A DNA stretch of 64,000 nucleotides from Bacillota bacterium (GTDB taxonomy: Bacteria > Bacillota > UBA4882 > UBA8346). This document shows positions 18,038-26,262 of this stretch, piece by piece. A model generated the notes under the pieces. That model was not told where the DNA came from. It did no database searches and saw only the letters and a list, made by a program, of their open reading frames with translations. The first letter of the stretch is position 1, and each line of letters starts with the position of its first letter. The DNA lies in the NCBI GenBank assembly GCA_023401925.1, contig JAEXDA010000043.1, positions 248,001-312,000 on the forward strand. Reading direction: 5' to 3'. Position numbers and translations under genes: made by a program.

Positions 18038-18227
18038 GATTAAAGAACTATCTTTACACGAATTGGCGGCTGAAGGATTTGGAAGGCTTTCAGCTTGAGG
18101 GAATATTCCTATCTGTTCGCTTGTGCCCGATAGACTCTTGACTATCCGAGGCGATTATGTTAACGTTGTTGTCAAGATTAGTGAAACATTCTTACCAGAA
18201 TGTTTTCGCGATATTGGGAGGCTAACT

Positions 18228-19970
18228 TTGATACAGGTCATTCCTTTTTTGGCCAAGAAGGAACCGTTTTTTTTACCTTTACTTGCGAGAGGCCTTTCCG
18301 ATCTTTCAGCATTACGGTTAAATTCCGTTGGAATTGAGGCCCAAGTTAATACGACTCTGGAAATTAAAGAATGGGAGCAAATCAACCATCAGACGACAAA
18401 TCCGTTAGCTTGGTCTGGTCAAGATTTATGGTTTTCAGCAGAGGTTAATAATGTAGTTGAACTCTCAATGAGCTTTTTATTATATGATCCCACTACGAAT
18501 ATTTTGATCTATCAAGATCATTTTCAAGTTCCGGAAGAGCAATTTCTAATCGCCTGGGAAAAACATTTATCATCATTAATAGGTTTTTTAGATAAAGATA
18601 TCGACTTAAATGCTGCAAATTCAGATAATCTTAAGATGTATACCCAATCGTTAGAGGCTTTCCTCGCTTTTCGAAAAGGCTTGGAAACTTTATCCCAAGC
18701 CCGTAGTGACCGGCTTAAAGAAGAAGGTTTGGAGAATTTATTGGAAGCGGTTGCTTATGATCCTGAGTTTATTGAAGCTGTCGATATCTTGTTGTTATTT
18801 ATCATGCAAAATGATTTTTCGCGAAATATTGAGCGAATTGATCAATGTATCAGTATTTTGGAACGGCTTCGCAATATTGCAACCCATTATCCAAGAGTTC
18901 CTTTGGTTTTAACTGAATGCTATTTCCGTTGGGGTAACAAGGAAAAAGCTGAGCAACTCCTTAAGGAGATGATACAATCATTTCCGGAATTTATTGAAGC
19001 TAGGATTCGGCTTGCCTTATTTTATCACACGGCCAATTGTTTATCCGAAGCTCTTCACGTCCTTGAGGAAATACTTGAAATCGAACCGAATGAACCAACA
19101 GCTTTAGATTTAATGGGTGCGATCTATGCCGGAGAAGGAGAGTCCCAAAAAGCCGAGAAGGTTTGGTTGAAAGCCATTGAGGAGGATCCAACCCGAGTTA
19201 ATGTATTAAACAATTTGGCGATCCTGGCGGAAGAAAATAACGACCTTGAAAACGCGGAAATATATTATCGTAAGGCCTTGAAATTAAGTGATGACTGGTG
19301 GGGTACTTACTATCACTACGGGACCTTTTGCTGGCATCAAGAGCGTTACGAAGAGGCTTCGATTTGGTTAGAACGGGCCAGTCAAGTGAATCCTACTTAT
19401 TTTCAAATTTTTCAAAATCACGCGCTGGTATTGATTGAACTGGACAAATATAGTGAAGCCCAGGACGTCTTGATGCATTTGCTACAGTTGGCGCCAGACA
19501 ATACAGTACGCCGGCAGACTTTACAACTGATTGATCAACTTAATAAGCCAAAAATTCAAATGGAAATCCTGATTCGCCAATTGTCAAAAAATTGGGATGA
19601 AGGGAATCGTTGGCAAGTAATAAAAACGTTATTTTTTAAATATTATAAAGCGAAAGGCTATTGGTTTTATTGGTATCTACTCGGTGATATCATGCATCAA
19701 TCCGGGAAGAAAAATTTAGCCGTCGTTTTTTGGAAAATTGGCCTTCGCTGTGAACCAGGATATCCATTGATTAAACAAGTTGGACTTTATTACTGGAACA
19801 AGGGCAATTATCGTAAAGCATTACCGATCCTCCGTAAAGCATTTCAACTTCATCAGAGCGATGAGGAAACGGCTGGTGCCTATTTTCAAATATTGGTTAG
19901 TTTAGGTGAGGCAGAAGAACTCCGGAATCATATCCGTCAATTGTCTCAAATTATTCCAGTTGATATATAA
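18228..19970 (+). CDS. TPR-repeat protein
   Basis: About 580 residues of a soluble protein. An N-terminal domain (about residues 1-140 from this start) includes PLLARGLSDL, which recalls the FlgO/TolB-N type used in TPR proteins. It is followed by many tetratricopeptide repeats, for example EALHVLEEILEIEPNEPTAL, KAEKVWLKAIEEDPTRVNVL and NAEIYYRKALKL. TPR arrays mediate protein interactions; no partner can be inferred. TTG 18228 is chosen because GGGAGG lies 6 bases upstream. The frame is open back to a GTG at 18123 that has no ribosome binding site; that longer form (615 aa) is the alternative. Confidence 0.8.
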   Translation: MIQVIPFLAKKEPFFLPLLARGLSDLSALRLNSVGIEAQVNTTLEIKEWEQINHQTTNPLAWSGQDLWFSAEVNNVVELSMSFLLYDPTTNILIYQDHFQVPEEQFLIAWEKHLSSLIGFLDKDIDLNAANSDNLKMYTQSLEAFLAFRKGLETLSQARSDRLKEEGLENLLEAVAYDPEFIEAVDILLLFIMQNDFSRNIERIDQCISILERLRNIATHYPRVPLVLTECYFRWGNKEKAEQLLKEMIQSFPEFIEARIRLALFYHTANCLSEALHVLEEILEIEPNEPTALDLMGAIYAGEGESQKAEKVWLKAIEEDPTRVNVLNNLAILAEENNDLENAEIYYRKALKLSDDWWGTYYHYGTFCWHQERYEEASIWLERASQVNPTYFQIFQNHALVLIELDKYSEAQDVLMHLLQLAPDNTVRRQTLQLIDQLNKPKIQMEILIRQLSKNWDEGNRWQVIKTLFFKYYKAKGYWFYWYLLGDIMHQSGKKNLAVVFWKIGLRCEPGYPLIKQVGLYYWNKGNYRKALPILRKAFQLHQSDEETAGAYFQILVSLGEAEELRNHIRQLSQIIPVDI

Positions 19971-20008
19971 TCGATGAAGAATTCCCTGACTTTGGTGGGG
20001 GGCTTTGG

Positions 20009-20161
20009 ATGAGCTGGGTATTGGTAATTTTAGGCGGATTATTCGTGGTTATTTTGTTGAAAGTTCTCTTTAAGGCAGTAAAAATTGCTTTATTATTCTC
20101 CTTACTCTCTTTATTCATAATTATGATGTGGTTATGGCATCGGGGACTTATTTTGAGATAA
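20009..20161 (+). CDS. 50-aa membrane peptide
   Basis: ATG 20009 to TAA 20161 encodes 50 residues, nearly all hydrophobic: one segment at about residues 3-18 and a second at about 26-44, ending WHRGLILR. GGTGGGGGG lies 5-12 bases upstream. This is a two-helix small membrane protein of no recognised family. It lies between the TPR gene and the rimP leader. Confidence 0.65.
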   Translation: MSWVLVILGGLFVVILLKVLFKAVKIALLFSLLSLFIIMMWLWHRGLILR

Positions 20162-20249
20162 CCATAAAAGCATTAGAAATACGTTAAAACTACTTGGTCT
20201 TACTTGTCAAATCAGAATAGTTGTGGTAAACTAAGGAGGAAGTTTTTTG

Positions 20250-20276
20250 AAAAGGAGTGGGGCTATCCCACTCTTT
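20250..20276 (+). promoter_or_regulatory. Hairpin at the 5' end of the rimP operon
   Basis: GAGTGGG at 20255-20261 pairs with CCCACTC at 20267-20273, extended by AAA and TTT around a bulged G. It directly follows AAGGAGG and a TTG at 20247 and lies 40 bases before the preferred rimP start. From memory, similar stem-loops precede rimP in other Clostridia. It could act as an attenuator or as a translational control of rimP. Confidence 0.6.
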
Positions 20277-20306
20277 CGTTTTGTAGTCGTTATGGGAGGT
20301 TTTAAA

Positions 20307-20813
20307 TTGGCCCCAAAAGAAAGAATTGAGGATATTATTGAAAAATTGGCTTCTCCAATTGCCGAAAAAATGGGGTACGAATTGGTGGCGGTTGAATATC
20401 GTAAAGAGGGTCCTGATTGGATTTTGCGTTGCTTTATAGATTGTATAACAGGTGTTGGAATTGATCAATGCCAGCATTTTAGTGAAGCTTTGGGAAAGGA
20501 GCTTGATGAAAAAGATCCGATCCCGGGAAGTTATTTATTAGAGGTATCCTCACCTGGTATTGAACGGCCTTTAAGAAAGGATGCCGATTTTATTCGTTTC
20601 GCGGGCTCTAAAATTGAACTAACCTTACACAAGGCCTTGAATGGTCAAAAAATCTATCAGGGAGAATTGGTGGGTTTAGTAGCAGGGGAGATGCAGCCAA
20701 TGGTTTGTATTGCGTGGAACGGTACAACCATTGAAATCCCCCGGAATGATATAGCAAAAGTACATATTATGGCTGAAGTTTTCGGCCCTAAAGGGGGAAA
20801 GAAAAAGAAATGA
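20307..20813 (+). CDS. rimP: Ribosome maturation factor RimP
   Basis: A 168-residue RimP, needed for maturation of the 30S subunit. Family hallmarks are LVAVEYRKEGPDWILRCFID and SYLLEVSSPGIERPLRKDADF, followed by a C-terminal SH3-like domain. TTG 20307 with GGAGG 7 bases upstream gives the usual N-terminus. A second start, TTG 20247 with AAGGAGG, would add 20 residues encoded within the leader hairpin. It is the first gene of the nine-gene translation operon and overlaps nusA by ATGA. Confidence 0.94.
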   Translation: MAPKERIEDIIEKLASPIAEKMGYELVAVEYRKEGPDWILRCFIDCITGVGIDQCQHFSEALGKELDEKDPIPGSYLLEVSSPGIERPLRKDADFIRFAGSKIELTLHKALNGQKIYQGELVGLVAGEMQPMVCIAWNGTTIEIPRNDIAKVHIMAEVFGPKGGKKKK

Positions 20814-22468
20814 ATCATGAGTTTATGGATGCTCTGGAACAGGTCGAACGGGAAAAAGGGATCAGTAAAGTTATTCTACTGGATGCTATAGAAACCGCTT
20901 TAGCTTCGGCATATAAACGTGACCAGAAGGTTGCCCAGAGTATCGAAGTTCGTATTGATCCGGATACAGGAGCTTTTCGGGTTTATACACACAAAACAGT
21001 CGTCGACGAAGTTGAAGACGATAAGAACGAAATTTCTTTGCCGGATGCCCAAAAAATAAATCCTATTTATGAATTGGGCGATTTAGTGGAATTTGAAATT
21101 TTTCCAAAGGAATTTGGGAGAATCGCGGCTCAAACTGCTAAACAAGTTGTGGTTCAACGGATTCGCGAGGCCGAACGAAGCATTATTTATGATGAATTTG
21201 TAAACCGGGTTGGCGATTTAATTACCGGAATCGTTCAAAGATTTGAACAAAAGAACATTTTTGTAGATTTGGGAAGAATTGAAGGTATTCTGCCTGGTAA
21301 TGAACAAATGCCGAATGAACATTATGAGCAGGGTATGCGATTAAAGACATTTGTCGTGGAAGTCAAGAAAACAACGAAGGGGCCTCAGGTTCTTTTATCG
21401 AGAACTCGGACTGGATTGCTTAAACGTCTTTTTGAGCTAGAAGTGCCGGAGATTCAAGATGGGTTGGTTGAGATTAAATCTATAGCCCGGGAGCCGGGCC
21501 ATCGGTCAAAGCTTGCGGTATATAGCCGCGATAGTCAAATTGACCCGGTTGGCGCATGTGTGGGTTCGCGAGGCATCCGGGTGCAAATGATCGTCAGGGA
21601 ACTCAAGGGAGAAAAAATCGATGTCGTTCCCTGGAGCGGCGATCCGATAACATTCATTATTAATGCTTTGAGTCCGGCCAAAGTAAGTGATGTAAAGATT
21701 TTGCCCTCCAAGAAAACTGCCATCGTGATTGTCCCTGATTTTCAGCTATCGCTGGCAATTGGGAAAGAGGGACAAAATGCACGGTTAGCCGCGAAACTAA
21801 CAGGTTGGAAGATTGACATCAAGAGTGAATCTCAAGCAGCTGAAAAAACCGAGGAAATTGATCGTCTGGTCCGGGAAGAGATTGGTTTTAAAGAGATTGT
21901 CAAGGATGAACCTAAGCAACAGGAATCATTAGCGGATGCCGAAGAATTTGAGGATGGAGAAGCAGCTGAAGTAAATAAAAAAGGTAATCTTGAACTGGGA
22001 CCGGAAGTTTCCCAAATAGCTGATACATCTGTAAAAGAACGGGAAATTGAAGGGCCTGCAAGTCATATGGAAGATGAGGAACCCGAAGAACCTGAAGAAT
22101 CTGAAGAACCCGAAGAGTTTAACCCTAAAAAGAAGGTTAAAAAGGCAAAAAGCGCTCCACCAAAACATCTTGCCAAACTTGAATTGGATGATGAACCGAT
22201 TTCTGTGGATGAAGGATTTTTCTTCGCCGATGTTCTCGAGGAGCAAGGAGGACCTAAGGAAAAATCTGCTTCCATTGAGGGAACAGATGATGATTCAACT
22301 CAAAATGATAAGGCGGCGGGAGACAAAAAAGCGAAGAGTAAAAAATCGCCCAAACCAGATGATAACACCGATAATGATTTTGGCGGATTTACAATTGGCC
22401 AATTATTAAACGCTGAGTTAAACAAAGAGAAAACGAATGGTAAAGGACGGAAAAAGGGGGACTCTTGA
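20810..22468 (+). CDS. nusA: Transcription termination/antitermination factor NusA, with long acidic tail
   Basis: A 552-residue NusA. The N-terminal RNA-polymerase-binding domain (about 1-130), S1 domain (about 135-200, GIVQRFEQKNIFVDLGRIEG) and two KH domains (about 205-345; DPVGACVGSRGIRVQ and LAIGKEGQNARLAAKLTGW) are intact. NusA controls pausing, termination and antitermination. Firmicutes NusA usually ends after KH2 at about 350-400 residues. Here about 200 further residues follow, of low complexity, first Glu/Pro-rich (EEPEEPEESEEPEE) and then Lys/Asp-rich. It begins at ATG overlapping the rimP stop. Confidence 0.95.
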   Translation: MNHEFMDALEQVEREKGISKVILLDAIETALASAYKRDQKVAQSIEVRIDPDTGAFRVYTHKTVVDEVEDDKNEISLPDAQKINPIYELGDLVEFEIFPKEFGRIAAQTAKQVVVQRIREAERSIIYDEFVNRVGDLITGIVQRFEQKNIFVDLGRIEGILPGNEQMPNEHYEQGMRLKTFVVEVKKTTKGPQVLLSRTRTGLLKRLFELEVPEIQDGLVEIKSIAREPGHRSKLAVYSRDSQIDPVGACVGSRGIRVQMIVRELKGEKIDVVPWSGDPITFIINALSPAKVSDVKILPSKKTAIVIVPDFQLSLAIGKEGQNARLAAKLTGWKIDIKSESQAAEKTEEIDRLVREEIGFKEIVKDEPKQQESLADAEEFEDGEAAEVNKKGNLELGPEVSQIADTSVKEREIEGPASHMEDEEPEEPEESEEPEEFNPKKKVKKAKSAPPKHLAKLELDDEPISVDEGFFFADVLEEQGGPKEKSASIEGTDDDSTQNDKAAGDKKAKSKKSPKPDDNTDNDFGGFTIGQLLNAELNKEKTNGKGRKKGDS

Positions 22469-22740
22469 TGAAAGTGAAAAAAATTCCCCAGCGAACTTGT
22501 TTGGGCTGTAAAGCCGTGAAGCCTAAGAAGGAGCTGATCAGAATGGTCCGTACACCGGAAGGCGAGATTTTGGTTGATTTAACCGGAAAGAAATCGGGCC
22601 GGGGCGTTTATACTTGCGCCAGTATCAATTGTCTGGAAGCTTCTTTTAAAGGGGCTCAACTCGATAAAGCCCTGGAAGTTAATATGTCATTAGAAATGAA
22701 AGAGCGCCTTCGGGCGGATTTGTTAAAAATCATCAAATGA
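22468..22740 (+). CDS. ylxR: RNA-binding protein YlxR
   Basis: A 90-residue YlxR (DUF448) protein. The hallmark RTCLGCKAVKPKKELIRMVR is at the N-terminus and GRGVYTCAS follows. YlxR binds nucleic acid and has been linked to RNase P and gene regulation in Firmicutes. ATG 22468 overlaps the nusA stop, with AAGGGGG upstream. It overlaps ylxQ by ATGA. Confidence 0.94.
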   Translation: MKVKKIPQRTCLGCKAVKPKKELIRMVRTPEGEILVDLTGKKSGRGVYTCASINCLEASFKGAQLDKALEVNMSLEMKERLRADLLKIIK

Positions 22741-23051
22741 CAAAGTTAGAATCGATAATTGGTTTTGCTGCTAAAAGCAGGCAGTTGATATCCGGAAGCA
22801 CTACAGTCGAGGTGGCTATTAAAAAAGGTCAAGTATATTTAGTCATTTGTGCGCAGGATTTATCGATAAAGACTATTCATAATTTTGAACGTTTATGTAA
22901 AACAAAAAAGATTTCATTTTATTGTTACGGTTCGTGTTCTGATTTAGGACATTGGATCGGCAAACCAGGTCGTGGAGTTATTGGAATTATTTCCAATCAT
23001 TTTGCTGCGACCGTTCGTTCTTTATTTACAGATGGAGGTGACTCACAATAA
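22737..23051 (+). CDS. ylxQ: Ribosomal protein L7Ae family protein YlxQ
   Basis: A 104-residue L7Ae/L30e/S12e-family protein (K-turn RNA binder). It begins MTKLESIIGFAAKSRQLISG, with SCSDLGHWIGKPGRGVIGI near the C-terminus. It starts at ATG overlapping the ylxR stop. Its 3' end contains the GGAGGTG that serves as the infB ribosome binding site, and its TAA overlaps the proposed infB AUA codon. Confidence 0.93.
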   Translation: MTKLESIIGFAAKSRQLISGSTTVEVAIKKGQVYLVICAQDLSIKTIHNFERLCKTKKISFYCYGSCSDLGHWIGKPGRGVIGIISNHFAATVRSLFTDGGDSQ

Positions 23052-25855
23052 ATAAAATACGTGTACATGAGTTAAGCAAGGAATTGGGAATCAGCATTAA
23101 AGAATTGATGGCTTTTTTAAACCCGTTGGGCGCCAATGTTCGTAATCATATGAGTACCATTGATGATAAATTTGTTGATGAGGCAAAAACGGCATTTTCA
23201 ACGGCAGCGAAAGCAAAAACTGATTTTCCGGCGGTTAAAAATTCCGATGCTCAGAACGGGCCCAAAAATGAAGCGGCCAAGCCGCAAATGGTTGAAAAAG
23301 CTCCGGTTGCCGAAGAAGGATCCCTGCGGAAGAACCCTTCTAGAATTGACCACACCACCCCGGCGGGTGCCGGTGCTGCAAATTCTTCAAGGCAGGCGGG
23401 TGTCGAGCCGAGAGGTAATTCTAATTATAGAGAGCCGATTCGTCAAGCCCAGATGCCGCATTCAAAGGAAAGCCCAAGTCGTAATGAAACGCCACATCGA
23501 GAGGCGTTTACTAGAACTATGCCACAACAAAGGGAGGGTTCCGCACAGCACGTTGAACAATCCGGTAGAACCAATGCTTCACGGGTTTCCCCGATGAATC
23601 ATTTGCGAACCGGGATCAACCAGGAACGGAAACCGGCCCCGAATTCAAATAACCGGCCTGCTTTCCAGAATGACAATTCCGGACGATATGGAAATCGCCG
23701 CCCCGGGGAACAGCCTAAACCGATGGCCCCTGTATCAAATGGCGGGCCGTCAAGGACTCCGCAGGGAAACCCAAACCATAACGCTTCCGGATTTCGTCCC
23801 CAACAAAATGCAGGCCAAAGACCGGCGCAAGGCCAGTCCAGAACCATGCAAAGACCTAACCTGGGACCTCAAAAACAGGGTCAAAATCAAGGGAATCAGG
23901 GTTCTCGCCCAAATTCCAATTTTGGGCAAAAGAATGGGCATGGTAATTCAGGTGCCAGACAACAAGAAGGAAGAAATCAATTTTCCGGCCGAAACGGCAC
24001 GCGTTCAAACAATAATCAAAACAACCGGGGCCAACAAGGCCGTTTTCAGGGAAACCGTTTCCAGTCGCCAGCAAAACCCCAAACTCTCACCACTAGTGTA
24101 AAATCAGTCCAGTTGCCTGATTCTATGAGTATCAAGGCGTTTTCCCAATTGGTGGAGTTGCCGGCCAGCGATATTATTAAAAAACTAATCGGTCTCGGAA
24201 TTATGGCAACCATCAACCAAGAGATTGATCGGGATACCATGATTCTAATTGCTGATGAATATGGAATTTCGGCCACTGCAGCGAAAACCGAAGCCGAAAA
24301 ATTAGAATTTGTCGAAGCGGAAGATGATCCCGATAGCTTGATCACTCGTCCTCCGGTGGTTACAATCTTAGGGCATGTTGATCATGGTAAGACATCTTTG
24401 CTGGATGCGATTCGTCAAACAAACGTAACTTCACAGGAAGCAGGCGGCATTACCCAGCATATCGGCGCCTATCAAGTTGAATTAAAAGAACGAAAAATTA
24501 CTTTTTTGGATACTCCGGGACATGCGGCTTTCACAGCAATGCGGGCTCGAGGCGCTCAAGTGACTGACATCGCAATCCTGGTGGTGGCGGCTGATGACGG
24601 GGTTATGCCTCAGACGGTTGAAGCTATCAATCATGTACAGGATGCAAATGTTCCCATTATCGTCGCCATCAACAAAATCGACAAGCCAGGCGCGAATCTT
24701 GACCGTATTAAAACGGATTTGATGCAATTTGGATTAGTGGATGAAGCTTTGGGTGGCGAAACTATCTTCGTTCCGGTTTCCGCTAAAAAAAGAACCGGCA
24801 TTGAGACCTTATTGGAAATGATACTTTTAGTAGCCGATGTTAAGGACCTCAAGGCAAACCCTGAGCGTTTGGCCAAAGGAACAATCATCGAAGCCAAACT
24901 GGATAAAGGGCGGGGGCCTGTAGCAACAGTACTGGTGCAAAATGGTACGCTGCAAGTCGGCGATCCGATTATAGCCGGGGCTGCTGCGGGAAAAGTTAAA
25001 GTCCTCAACAATGATAAAGGGAAAAAAGTTAAAAAGGCGGGTCCTTCAACGCCCGTCGAAGTGATTGGCTTTGATGAAGTGCCGCAAGCCGGAGATATTT
25101 TGCATGTTGCAGCTGAAGAAAGTTCAGCACGGCATTTAGCAGATAAGCGTATGCAGTATAAACGGGAAACCGAATTGAAGAAAACCCAAAAGATCACTTT
25201 GGACGATTTGTTTACAAAAATTAAAGAAGGCGAAATCAAAGAACTGAAGATTGTCCTTAAAGCGGATGTTCAAGGATCGGTGGAAGCTATTCGTCAATCA
25301 CTGGAAAAACTAGCCACCGAAGAAGTCCGAGTCAAAGTTATTCAGGGGGCAGTAGGCGGAATTGGCGAAGGCGATGTGTTGCTGGCTTCGGCTTCCAACG
25401 CTATCATTATTGGTTTCAATGTTCGCCCTGATCCCAGCGCTAAACGCAGCGCTGAAAAGGAAAATGTCGACATCCGGCTGTACCGGGTCATCTATAATAT
25501 TATAGAAGATGTTCAGAAAGCCATGGAAGGTATGCTGGACCCGACCTTCAAAGAAGTTATTAATGGAAAGGCCGAAATCCGTCAAGTTTATAAAGTTCCC
25601 AAAGTGGGTAATGTTGCCGGATGTTATGTGCTTGAGGGTAAAATAACTCGTAGTAACGATATTCGATTGATTCGGGATAATATCGTTGTTTTGGAAGGCA
25701 AAATCGATTCCTTAAAACGCTTTAAAGATGATGTCCGCGAAGTTTCCGAAGGTTTTGAATGCGGAATTGGCATCGAAAAGTATAACGATATCAAAGAAGG
25801 GGACATTATTGAGGCCTTTTCAATGGAAGAGGTAAAACGTACGATGGCTAAATGA
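23048..25855 (+). CDS. infB: Translation initiation factor IF-2, apparent AUA start
   Basis: About 935 residues. IF-2 is the GTPase that brings fMet-tRNA to the 30S subunit. The conserved N-terminal start (NKIRVHELSKELGISIKEL) is read from base 23051 and is preceded by ATA at 23048, 9 bases after GGAGG. An in-frame TGA at 23039 excludes an upstream start, and the first canonical start (TTG 23084) would cut the conserved N-terminus. A Gln/Asn/Gly/Arg-rich linker covers about residues 60-345 and a second IF2_N domain about 355-415. The GTPase begins at GHVDHGKTS (about 442), with DTPGHAAF and NKID. The C-terminal IF-2 domains are complete. Confidence 0.95.
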   Translation: MNKIRVHELSKELGISIKELMAFLNPLGANVRNHMSTIDDKFVDEAKTAFSTAAKAKTDFPAVKNSDAQNGPKNEAAKPQMVEKAPVAEEGSLRKNPSRIDHTTPAGAGAANSSRQAGVEPRGNSNYREPIRQAQMPHSKESPSRNETPHREAFTRTMPQQREGSAQHVEQSGRTNASRVSPMNHLRTGINQERKPAPNSNNRPAFQNDNSGRYGNRRPGEQPKPMAPVSNGGPSRTPQGNPNHNASGFRPQQNAGQRPAQGQSRTMQRPNLGPQKQGQNQGNQGSRPNSNFGQKNGHGNSGARQQEGRNQFSGRNGTRSNNNQNNRGQQGRFQGNRFQSPAKPQTLTTSVKSVQLPDSMSIKAFSQLVELPASDIIKKLIGLGIMATINQEIDRDTMILIADEYGISATAAKTEAEKLEFVEAEDDPDSLITRPPVVTILGHVDHGKTSLLDAIRQTNVTSQEAGGITQHIGAYQVELKERKITFLDTPGHAAFTAMRARGAQVTDIAILVVAADDGVMPQTVEAINHVQDANVPIIVAINKIDKPGANLDRIKTDLMQFGLVDEALGGETIFVPVSAKKRTGIETLLEMILLVADVKDLKANPERLAKGTIIEAKLDKGRGPVATVLVQNGTLQVGDPIIAGAAAGKVKVLNNDKGKKVKKAGPSTPVEVIGFDEVPQAGDILHVAAEESSARHLADKRMQYKRETELKKTQKITLDDLFTKIKEGEIKELKIVLKADVQGSVEAIRQSLEKLATEEVRVKVIQGAVGGIGEGDVLLASASNAIIIGFNVRPDPSAKRSAEKENVDIRLYRVIYNIIEDVQKAMEGMLDPTFKEVINGKAEIRQVYKVPKVGNVAGCYVLEGKITRSNDIRLIRDNIVVLEGKIDSLKRFKDDVREVSEGFECGIGIEKYNDIKEGDIIEAFSMEEVKRTMAK

Positions 25856-25902
25856 TGGATCTCATGTCTGGGTGATGTCACTTTTGAGAGGGGGAATAAT
25901 TC

Positions 25903-26262
25903 ATGGCCGACCACAGAAACGAACGGTTACGGGAACTTATTAAAGCTGAGTTTGGATCCATTTTACAGCGTGATCTGAAGGATCCTCGCATTGGTTTTGT
26001 CAGTGTAATGGATGTCGAAGTATCCAATGATTATAGTCATGTTAAAATATTTGTCAGCATTATGGGTGATGATGAGGCCAAACGTTTGACAATGGAAGGG
26101 TTGGAAAGTGCAAAAGGGTTTATTCGAACCGAACTCGGGCATCGAATCCGCTTGCGCCACACACCGGAAGTTCATATTATTCCCGATAATAGCATTGAAC
26201 ACGGTTCACGTATTTTTGAGCTCTTGAATGAAGTAAAAAAGGAACAGAGGGGCGAATCATAG
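25903..26262 (+). CDS. rbfA: Ribosome-binding factor A
   Basis: A 119-residue RbfA, a KH-fold factor that binds immature 30S subunits and helps process the 5' end of 16S rRNA. It begins with RNERLRELIKAEFGSILQRD, and DPRIGFVSVMDVEVSNDYSHVKIFVS is the family core. The ATG follows GAGAGGGGG. It lies 47 bases after infB and abuts nrnA. Confidence 0.96.
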   Translation: MADHRNERLRELIKAEFGSILQRDLKDPRIGFVSVMDVEVSNDYSHVKIFVSIMGDDEAKRLTMEGLESAKGFIRTELGHRIRLRHTPEVHIIPDNSIEHGSRIFELLNEVKKEQRGES

